Assembly: GCA_965215295.1 (NCBI GenBank) | Contig: OZ244045.1 | Coordinates: 434,001 to 498,000 of the forward strand | Direction: 5' to 3' | DNA: 64,000 nucleotides | DNA from: HK1 sp965215295 | GTDB lineage: Bacteria > Pseudomonadota > Gammaproteobacteria > HK1 | The notes under the pieces: model-generated | The model's database searches: none | What the model saw: the letters and a program-made list of their open reading frames with translations, nothing else | Told to the model about the DNA's origin: nothing | In this document: piece by piece, positions 8,299 through 15,102 of the stretch | How the letters are laid out: each line of letters starts with the position of its first letter | Numbering within the stretch: the first letter of the stretch is position 1 | Translations under genes and position numbers: made by a program

Positions 8299-9513
8299 TT
8301 GCTTGTTCCCTCTGGCCTTCCGGGGGTTCGGGGACTTGTGTCCGAGGTGCTCGCCGAGTTGCGGGAAGGGTCGCTGGTCGCCGTCAGCGTCCCGTCCGGT
8401 AGCACCGGCGGGCGTTGGCTTGGCTGGTTTCGTGAGGCTTTTCGGGAGCGGACTCGAGAATGTGGAGAGCCGGTCCCAATCGAGTTGCCCCCGTTCCCCG
8501 GATCGCTTCCCGATCCGTTCTCGGCGATCGCAGCCGCCAATGGCGTCGGGCAGGTCCGCGATCTGGAAAATCTCTTGGAGTACTTCCCGGGCGATGGAGC
8601 CCTTGTCCTCGTAGTCGAATGTGAGCCAAGTCTCGGTGCCGAGTGGAAGAGGTTCTTCGACTCCGTGCGTCGTGTTTTCCGAGGTGCCGGTTCGCGCAGG
8701 CTCCGGCCTGTGCTTGCGCTCATCATCGGGTCCGATGAGTACCCACCGATCGCGAACGATGTCGGATCGCGAGCGTTCGCCCTATGGAACATGCCGAGGT
8801 GGGAGGAGCTTCGGCTTCTCGCGATCGACGTGCTGCCTCAGGACGAGAATGCCCTGATCCGCGCTTGGAGAACCGCGACGTATGCCGGCGCCGCCAATGG
8901 CGATCCGGAAATGCTCCTCCGTCTTTGCCGTGAATGTCCGGACAGACTGCACCAAGTGATCGACCTTGCGCTATCTGACGCAAACAGCCGTGGCGAGTCA
9001 GAGTTCGAAGTGGGTCCTGTTCCGGACCAGCGGTGGCATGTGCCGCCGATGTGCCTTGGGCCTTGGTCGGTGGGAGAGTTGATCGGACACACCGTTGACC
9101 GAGGGACGCTACGGGCAGTCGCCGGCATGGTGAGCGAGACTGCGGATCGCTATGTCCGTGCTGCGATCTGGCGTGAACAGCTATCCGGCCTCTTCCCCGT
9201 CGTGGTCGAACTTGGCTTCAGCGTCGCGTCAATGATTACTTCTATCGTGGGGCGAGACTGGCTATGTGAAGTCCCCACTGAGAGGATCATCTCGGATGGT
9301 GACGTTCGTCTCGAACCGAAGGAGGTTATGGACATCTTCGCTACCGGTCGCTATCGCAGGCTGCCGATGTCAGTCTGGTCCTTTCTCAATCTACTCCGAA
9401 CGACTCGCAACGACTTGGCACATATGTCCCCGATCGAGCTCCAGCGCATGAGACAGATCCGGCAAGGCCATGGCGTCATGGGCAGGCATTTTGGATCAGG
9501 CTTTCCGCGCTGA
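8299..9513 (+). CDS. HEPN-domain protein, putative RNase effector partnered with the ATPase
   Basis: 404 aa. The C-terminal region has RTTRNDLAHM with R370-x4-H375, the catalytic R-x4-6-H signature of HEPN ribonucleases used in toxins and defence proteins. It sits at the end of a helical segment, as HEPN motifs do. The N-terminal part looks like a degenerate NTPase: VSVPSGSTGGRWLG near residue 30 recalls a P-loop without the GKS/T, and GALVLVVECEP near 98 recalls a Walker B strand. Start is TTG 8299, with GGAGGG at 8285-8290 spaced 8 nt and only 4 nt after the ATPase stop, so the two are co-transcribed and probably coupled. I infer that the ATPase senses and this protein cuts RNA. No named system could be matched. 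Confidence 0.65.
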   Translation: MLVPSGLPGVRGLVSEVLAELREGSLVAVSVPSGSTGGRWLGWFREAFRERTRECGEPVPIELPPFPGSLPDPFSAIAAANGVGQVRDLENLLEYFPGDGALVLVVECEPSLGAEWKRFFDSVRRVFRGAGSRRLRPVLALIIGSDEYPPIANDVGSRAFALWNMPRWEELRLLAIDVLPQDENALIRAWRTATYAGAANGDPEMLLRLCRECPDRLHQVIDLALSDANSRGESEFEVGPVPDQRWHVPPMCLGPWSVGELIGHTVDRGTLRAVAGMVSETADRYVRAAIWREQLSGLFPVVVELGFSVASMITSIVGRDWLCEVPTERIISDGDVRLEPKEVMDIFATGRYRRLPMSVWSFLNLLRTTRNDLAHMSPIELQRMRQIRQGHGVMGRHFGSGFPR

Positions 9514-9620
9514 TCACCGCAGCGTCCGATGGAAGCGCTCGAGTAGCCCGAGCTGGGTCGGCGTCCGGTAGCCGATGCATACATGGGCGTAGTCGCCATC
9601 GATGTGTCGGCGAAACGCTC
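9514..9620 (-). pseudogene. Fragment of an rve-type (DDE integrase-core) transposase
   Basis: The - strand reads DGDYAHVCIGYRTPTQLGLL then ERFHRTLR and a TGA at 9516-9514. This matches the region around the catalytic Glu of rve-fold transposases (RTPTQLGLLERFHQTLK type). Only about 35 codons remain: the upstream DDE residues and the C-terminal end are missing. It abuts the HEPN gene stop with no spacer and marks the right border of the ATPase/HEPN island. Confidence 0.6.
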
Positions 9621-9656
9621 GAGCGGAACCCGGTGCCGGTCGGGGACGGGCGGCGG

Positions 9657-10520
9657 CTACTCCCAGCAATGTACCGCGACGGTGAAGCCCCGCGCCTGTT
9701 CCGCGATCAGATCCGGAGCAAGCTTCGCATCCGACGCCTGCCGGCGGTAGGCGACCCCGTGGATGTCGAGGAAGCCGCGCACCAAGGCGCCCTTGATCGC
9801 GAAGTTGACATTCTGCGGGATGTCGCCGGTCAGCTCGGCGGTGCGGACCGCGTCGAGCTTGCTCACCACCACGCCGATCACGTTGCCGGCGGCGTCGAGC
9901 AACGGCCCGCCGCTGTTGCCGGGTTGAACGGGCGCGGTGATCTGGAGCCGCTTCACATCGTCACCCAAGCTGGCGAGCGCGCTGATGTTGCCGCTCGTCA
10001 CGTTGAGCTGATTCGAGAGGAGCCCTTGAAGAGGATAGCCCGCTACGGTCACCGCCTCGCCGAGGCGGGCGCGGGGCGACCGGCTGAACGTGGCCGCCGT
10101 GCCCGCCGCTAGTGGTGCCTGGAGCAACGCCAGATCGTTGTCGGCATCCATTGCCCGGACCCCGGCGTCGCGTGACTCGCCCGCCCGGCTGACGGTCACC
10201 TTGGCGCACCCATCCACGACATGGTGGTTGGTCACGATCTCACCGTCGCGGCCGACCACGAACCCGCTGCCGTTGCTCTTCGGTTCGAGCGGCTCCTTCT
10301 CCCGAGCGGCGGCGATACCTCGGCCGCTCTCGATTCGCGCCACGAGCGTACGGCTGAGCGCTTGGGCTTCGGCGATCCGGGCGGGGGTCATGAGTTGCCG
10401 GATGTGGGACCGCTGTTCTTTGGCTGCTTCGTGCCCCGCCGCAGCGGCGAGATTGGCCCAAGCGTAGGCTCGGACGAGGTCTTGGGGAACGCCCTTCCCG
10501 ATGCTGTATATGAACCCTAG
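9657..10520 (-). pseudogene. Trypsin-like serine protease, 3' part of an IS-split Sel1-protease gene
   Basis: Second half of a gene cut by the ISAzo13-type element. It begins inside a Sel1 repeat (FIYSIGKGVPQD) and continues into an S1C trypsin-like domain with an intact triad: His in IVTNHHVVDG, Asp in DADNDLALL, Ser in PGNSGGPLL. If transcribed from a promoter in the IS, an ATG at 10391 could give a 244-aa protease without signal peptide. Joined to 11817-12314 with one copy of the 4-bp CTAG target repeat removed, the frame is continuous over 454 codons. The original product was therefore an exported protein of 453 aa, Sel1 repeats then protease. Confidence 0.85.
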
Positions 10521-11812
10521 GGACGCAGGCGTAAATTACATTGTCATCTGATGGGTTTTGTGTTCTCCTCCTCCGATGAGACGCGATATTGAACTCGAAG
10601 CGACAATTGTTGAGAAGTACGCGGCGGTCGAGGCGTATCTTGATGAGCGCGGGCGTCGTATCTGGGCAGCCACGGAATCACGTGCCATCGGGTATGGAGG
10701 CGATGCTCTGGTTTCGGACGCGACAGGGTTGTCGCGCCCGACCATCCGCAAGGGGCGCCGGGAGCTGGAATCGGGCGGCGCCGAGTGCGGTCGAATTCGT
10801 CGTGTGGGGGCCGGACGTCCTGGTATCAAGCAATCGCAGCCGGGTATCAAACAAGCGCTGGAGAAATTGGTTGACCCGATGACGCGTGGCGACCCGCAGT
10901 CGCCGCTGAGGTGGACGTGCAAGAGTCGGGCGAAGCTCGCCGCGGCGCTGTCGAACGCAGGCTGGAAGGTGAGCACGACGACGGTGGGCCGATTGCTGCA
11001 CGAGCTTGGCTACCGGCTGCAATCGGTACGCAAGAGTCGCGAAGGGACGTCGCACCCGGACCGCAACGCACAGTTCGAACATATCAATGCGAAGGCCGAT
11101 GAGTTCCTTCAACGCGCCCAGCCGGTGGTCTCTGTCGATACGAAGAAGAAGGAGTTGGTCGGGGATTTCAAGAACGCTGGCCGGGAGTGGCAGCCGAAGG
11201 GGCGACCCGAGAAATCCCTGGTGCACGACTTTCCCCAGGATGCGGCGGGTAAGGCGATTCCCTACGGCATCTACGACATGGGACGCAACGAAGCATGGGT
11301 CAGTGTCGGATGTGACCATGACACCCCTTCCTTCGCGGTGGCGTCGCTGCGACGGTGGTGGGAGGAGATGGGCACGAGCCGCTACCCCAACGCACGGGAG
11401 CTGCTCATCACCGCCGATGCGGGCGGGAGCAACGGGTATCGTTCTCGCGCGTGGAAGCACGAGCTACAACAGTTTGCCGACGAGACCGGCGTGTGCGTGC
11501 ACGTCAGCCATTTCCCGCCCGGCACCAGCAAGTGGAACAAGATTGAACATCGGCTGTTCTGTCACATCACCCAGAATTGGCGAGGCAAGCCGCTGCGGAC
11601 CTTTGAGACCATTGTCGATTTGATCGGCAATACACGCACCGATGCAGGGCTTCAGGTCAGAGCCGAACTTGATACGAAAAAGTACCCCAAAGGAGTGACG
11701 ACGACGGATGCGGAGATGGACGCCTTGTCTCTACATCGAAATGAGTTCCACGGTGACTGGAACTATGAACTTCGCCCGCGGTGAAATTGGAAACTTAATT
11801 TCGATCAATCTC
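10521..11812 (+). mobile_element. ISAzo13-family insertion sequence, about 1292 bp
   Basis: The boundaries follow from the interrupted Sel1-protease gene. The bases CTAG occur on both sides (10517-10520 and 11813-11816), and removing the element plus one CTAG restores the frame. The duplication could be 3-5 bp because neighbouring bases are ambiguous. The ends show only weak inverted similarity (GGACGCAGGCG on the left, GGAGATTGATCG as complement of the right end). A single full-length transposase gene occupies the interior. Confidence 0.8.
10576..11784 (+). CDS. ISAzo13-family transposase
   Basis: 402 aa. It has an N-terminal helix-turn-helix region (SDATGLSRPTIRKGRREL), a helical middle (LSNAGWKVSTTTVGRLLHEL) and a DDE domain: first Asp in VVSVDTKKKELVG, second in LLITADAGGSNGYRS, Glu in SKWNKIEHRLFCHI. 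These are typical of the ISAzo13 group (Rhodopirellula-type transposases). The ATG at 10576 is chosen; a TTG at 10558 could extend it by six residues. The C-terminal RNEFHGDWNYELRPR ends just before the right IS tip. No internal stops, so probably active. Confidence 0.88.
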   Translation: MRRDIELEATIVEKYAAVEAYLDERGRRIWAATESRAIGYGGDALVSDATGLSRPTIRKGRRELESGGAECGRIRRVGAGRPGIKQSQPGIKQALEKLVDPMTRGDPQSPLRWTCKSRAKLAAALSNAGWKVSTTTVGRLLHELGYRLQSVRKSREGTSHPDRNAQFEHINAKADEFLQRAQPVVSVDTKKKELVGDFKNAGREWQPKGRPEKSLVHDFPQDAAGKAIPYGIYDMGRNEAWVSVGCDHDTPSFAVASLRRWWEEMGTSRYPNARELLITADAGGSNGYRSRAWKHELQQFADETGVCVHVSHFPPGTSKWNKIEHRLFCHITQNWRGKPLRTFETIVDLIGNTRTDAGLQVRAELDTKKYPKGVTTTDAEMDALSLHRNEFHGDWNYELRPR

Positions 11813-11816
11813 CTAG

Positions 11817-12314
11817 GGCGAGCTGGGCGCTGGCGTCTCCCTGCTCGGCCGCCTGCCGGTACCAGTACACCGCCTGACGGTCGTCCTCCGGAACGCCCTT
11901 CCCGAGGCTGTACGTCAACCCCAAGGCGAACTGGGCGTTGGCGTCTCCCTGCTCGGCCGCCTGCCGGTACCAGTACACCGCCTGACGGTCGTCCTCCGGA
12001 ACGCCCTCCCCGAGGCTGTACATGGACCCCAAGGAGAACTGGGCGAGGGCGTGTCCCTGCTCGGCCGCCCGCCGGTACCAGTACACCGCCTGACGGTCGT
12101 CCTCCGGAACGCCCTCCCCGTGGTCGTACATGAACCCTAGGCTGTTCTGGGCATCGGCGTCTCCCTGCAGAGCCAGCGGTCGGAATTCACGCAACGCGCT
12201 CGCGTAGTCGCCTCTCTGGTATGCCTCCACCCCCGCGTCGAAGTTCGCGGCCACCGCCGGCGTCGCAGCCAGAACCAGCAGGGCGGCGGCGATTCCGCGA
12301 ATGGTCGCTTCCAT
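11817..12314 (-). pseudogene. Sel1-repeat secreted protein, 5' part of the IS-split protease gene
   Basis: First 166 codons of the split gene. ATG at 12314 starts a signal peptide (MEATIRGIAAALLVLAATPA, then VAA|N as probable cleavage). Sel1-like repeats follow, each about 36 residues, with GEGVPEDDRQAVYWYRRAAE motifs. Sel1 repeats form TPR-like solenoids for protein contacts, here likely in the periplasm. The frame is cut at the end of AQLALG by the ISAzo13-type element; the remainder lies at 9657-10520. Without the IS the gene would encode a targeting solenoid fused to a trypsin-like protease. Confidence 0.85.
11826..12180 (-). repeat. 108-bp tandem repeats coding Sel1 units
   Basis: The phrase GCGTSTCCCTGCTCGGCCGC recurs at 11833, 11941 and 12049, a period of exactly 108 bp (36 codons), with few differences between units. 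This nucleotide-level similarity points to recent tandem amplification inside the gene. A fourth, more diverged unit straddles the IS insertion point. Confidence 0.85.
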
Positions 12315-12394
12315 CGTTCTTCTCATTCCGGAGAGGCTTCTACGAACGTTCACACGGGGCCGGAGTCCGGGATGGCCGGAGTCCATCCTATCAC

Positions 12395-12862
12395 TCACCG
12401 CGAGGCCGCAGGAGTACGCGGCGCCGGGCCGCTCCCCGCCGGCATCGCGGCCGCCCCCAGCCACCGCCCCCGGGTCACCGCGATCGCGCAGCCGAACAGC
12501 ACGAGACCGGCGACCGCAAACATCAATATCTGAAACCTCACCCCGATCCACTCGATGAGGGCGCCCCCGTAAGCAACCCGAGGGGCATGCCGTAGACCGC
12601 GAACATCCGCACCCCCATGACCCGCCCGCGGTACGCGGGCGCGGTCACCATCAGCAGCACCACTCCCATCGAGATCATCGCCAGATTCTGCGCGAAGCCG
12701 ATCACAAACAAGACGGCCATACCGGCCACATGGGAGCCGGTGAGCGCGAATACCCCCACGAGCCCCAGCCGCGCGACCAGACCGAGTGCCATCGCCGTCG
12801 CCGGCAGCCGCAGCCGGACCACCGCGGTGACCGTCGAGGCGAGGAGCGCGACGGCCGCGAGA
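12395..12862 (-). pseudogene. Truncated, frameshifted MFS transporter remnant
   Basis: Two overlapping - strand frames give the C-terminal half of a major facilitator protein. The first reads hydrophobic helices (VARLGLVGVFALTGSHVAGM, VLFVIGFAQNLAMISMGVVL) and the MFS-like loop YRGRVMGVRMF. Near 12561-12572, in a GC run, the frame shifts by one base and continues as GALIEWIGVRFQILMFAVAG. The N-terminal half is absent: upstream of about 12862 the sequence becomes the 5' end of an unrelated gene. It is therefore truncated and frameshifted, a dead permease. Confidence 0.75.
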
Positions 12863-13076
12863 GCTCTCGGGCAAAATCCTTGGCTAGGGAGTCATGGCGC
12901 CCGGTGCCCTTGCCGTCGACCGGCTTGCCGATGAGAGCCGGAAGCCGTTGGTCGAAGGCGATGGCGATCTGGTAGGCGCTGAGGAAGGGCCGCCCGAAGT
13001 GGTGCTCCTCGTCGGGAACGGACTTCAGGATTTTGCGGATGCGCCGCTCGATCGAGTGGTTTTGCCAAGTGGACAT
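12863..13076 (-). pseudogene. 5' fragment of a conserved hypothetical gene fused to the MFS remnant
   Basis: ATG 13076 opens a frame reading MSTWQNHSIERRIRKIL, FGRPFLSAYQIAIAFDQR and GKGTGRHDSLAKDFAREL. It looks like a genuine small hydrophilic protein of unknown function. After about 70 codons the frame runs into out-of-frame MFS sequence, so the 3' end was lost when the two were joined. It starts 55 bp after the gene at 13131-13451 in the same orientation and may once have formed an operon with it. Confidence 0.5.
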
Positions 13077-13130
13077 CGGAACTCCGTTAACAGTTGGCCG
13101 ATCGGTGTGGGACCGCCCGAGGCGCAAACC

Positions 13131-13451
13131 CTAGACCGGGTTCGCCCGTGCTTGGAACCGGAACACGCCGGGCTCTATCGGCGACAGGTCAAACCGCGGT
13201 CGCCGCCCCTTGGGCCAGGGCGCGAGCCCAAAATCGAAGAGCCAGTGGCCGATGTCGCGGGCGATCAACTCCCGGCACATACCGTTCCAGAATGAGTCCT
13301 TGGCGCAGTTGACCTCGACCTCGACGAAGCCTGATCCGACGACCAGCCGCAGCGTAACCGTGCGCTGGCCCCTCTGGAAGAAGCGGTCCCGGTCGGCAAC
13401 GAACACCTTGAGTCCGTTGCCGGCGCCGTTGGTATGCCACCGGTCTCTCAA
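13131..13451 (-). CDS. Hypothetical protein, about 106 aa
   Basis: The frame ending at TAG 13133-13131 has protein-like composition: LKVFVADRDRFFQRG, FVEVEVNCAKDSFWNGMCRE and GHWLFDFGLAPWPKGRRPRF. No ATG fits. TTG at 13451 with GGAGG upstream is the best start. It is soluble, basic, without signal or membrane segments. I do not recognise the family. It lies just upstream of the truncated gene at 13076, among other debris, so it may itself be a remnant. Confidence 0.45.
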   Translation of the reverse strand: MRDRWHTNGAGNGLKVFVADRDRFFQRGQRTVTLRLVVGSGFVEVEVNCAKDSFWNGMCRELIARDIGHWLFDFGLAPWPKGRRPRFDLSPIEPGVFRFQARANPV

Positions 13452-13554
13452 GGTCGGGAGCCTCCGGGAAACCCGGGGCGGTTCAGTTCCATTCGTCGCC
13501 GACACCCGGAGCGCCGCCGATTGCGGAAGGCTTCGGATGGCGCAACCGCCCACC

Positions 13555-14835
13555 TCAAAACTTGTCGCGCAACGTGTAGTAGAGCATGCCCAGAACGAGC
13601 AACGGGTGGCGTAACCGCGTGCCTCCGGGAAACGCTCGGTGCGGTAGCCCGGCCAGTACGTCGAAGCGTTCGGCTGTCCCCGCCACCGCCTCCGCAATGA
13701 GCTTGCCCGCGATCTGGGTCAGGGCCACCCCGTGCCCCGAGAAGCCCTGGGCGAAAAACCCGTTGGGGGCAAGCCGTCCGACATGGGGCAACCGGTTCAT
13801 CGTGATCGCCAGCCGGCCGCTCCACGCATGATCGATCCCGGCGTCCGAGAGCTGCGGGAATACCCGGAGCATGTAGCGGCGGACGAACGCCTTCGGATCG
13901 GCCACGGGCCGGTCGGAGTAGGTCTCGCCGCCACCGAACAGCAACCGGTGGTCGGCCGTGCATCGAAAGTAGTCGACGACGAACTTCGTGGAGTGCACAC
14001 ATGCGCCGCTGGGGATGAGGGAGCGCGCGCGACGCTCCCCGAGCGGCTCGGTGGCGAGCACGTGATTGACGATCGGCATGATCCGGGAGCCGATCCTCGG
14101 CTCCAGGCGGTCGAGGTACGCGTTGCCCGCGAGGACCACGTACCGCGCTTCGACGACACCGTGCGCGGTGGACACCTGCGCGGGCGACCCCCACCGGATC
14201 CCCTCGACCCTCGACCCCTCGAAGACCCTTGCCCCGGCCCGCGCCGCGGCGCCGGCCACCCCCAGCACGAAGCGCAGGGGGTGCAGGTGCCCGCCCCCCT
14301 CGTCCATCCGTCCCCCGACGTAGCAATCGCTCGCGACTTCCTCGCGCATCTCCGCGCGGGACAACACCCGGTATCCGCGATAGCCGAGGCGCCGGTGGCA
14401 GAACTCCGTCTCGCTCTCGATCCAGCCCATGTGGCGCTCACGCGTGGACGCAAGCAGATTGCCCGGCCGCCAGTCGCACCGGATGTCGTGGCGGGCGATG
14501 CGTTCGGCGATCACCGCCTTCGCCTCTTCGCACAGCGCCCAGAGGGCCTCGGTGCGCGACGGCCCGATGGACGATTCGAGCGCACTCATCGACTTGTTCA
14601 TGCCGCTGCCGACCTGGCCGCCGTTGCGTCCGCTCGCCCCCCAGCCGATCCGCTCCGCTTCGAGCACGACCACCGAATATCCGCGCTCCGCGAGATGCAG
14701 TGCGGCAGAGACCCCCGTGAACCCGGCGCCGACCACGCAGACGTCGGCCGTCTCACGGCCCGCGAGCGCGCGGTGTCGTTCGACGGCCGGTGCGGTGGCC
14801 GCGTAGTAGGAGTCGGCCGGGTCCATGGTGGCCAT
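13555..14835 (-). CDS. FAD-dependent amine/amino-acid oxidase (DAO family, PuuB-like)
   Basis: 426 aa. The N-terminal Rossmann FAD site reads VCVVGAGFTGVSAALHLAER, with the acid at the end of the second strand in VVVLEAERIGWG, followed by GASGRNGGQV, the typical DAO/PuuB glycine segment. A second FAD contact, GFFAQGFSGHGVALTQIAGK, lies near residue 365. Members oxidise gamma-glutamylputrescine, sarcosine or similar secondary amines with oxygen in the cytoplasm. The exact substrate is not visible. The start is ATG 14835; ATG 14826 three codons later is an alternative. Transcription diverges from hppA across 267 bp. No metabolic partner is adjacent. Confidence 0.85.
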   Translation of the reverse strand: MATMDPADSYYAATAPAVERHRALAGRETADVCVVGAGFTGVSAALHLAERGYSVVVLEAERIGWGASGRNGGQVGSGMNKSMSALESSIGPSRTEALWALCEEAKAVIAERIARHDIRCDWRPGNLLASTRERHMGWIESETEFCHRRLGYRGYRVLSRAEMREEVASDCYVGGRMDEGGGHLHPLRFVLGVAGAAARAGARVFEGSRVEGIRWGSPAQVSTAHGVVEARYVVLAGNAYLDRLEPRIGSRIMPIVNHVLATEPLGERRARSLIPSGACVHSTKFVVDYFRCTADHRLLFGGGETYSDRPVADPKAFVRRYMLRVFPQLSDAGIDHAWSGRLAITMNRLPHVGRLAPNGFFAQGFSGHGVALTQIAGKLIAEAVAGTAERFDVLAGLPHRAFPGGTRLRHPLLVLGMLYYTLRDKF

Positions 14836-15102
14836 CCCGTCGTGTCGGACACCCGATGGTAGATCGATGGCGCGGGGCGTACACCCGGATGCCGAGCGCC
14901 GCATCCGTGACCGGTCGACGAAATTGCGCGCGCCATGGCCCGGAGCACGGCATCGGCCCGCCTCGGCATTGAGACATGGCACGACCGTCGCTAGACTCTG
15001 CGACCCCTTGATCAACGGTTCGTGAACGCTGCGGCGGCCAGCGGGCACGATGACCCCGGCGCCGTCTCTCCATTCTCGGATCCGATTCTCAGGGAGGCTC
15101 CC

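Noticed and set aside
11826..12180. Regular 108-bp repeats considered as a CRISPR-like array
   Set aside because: No unique spacers; the repeats are in frame and encode Sel1 units.
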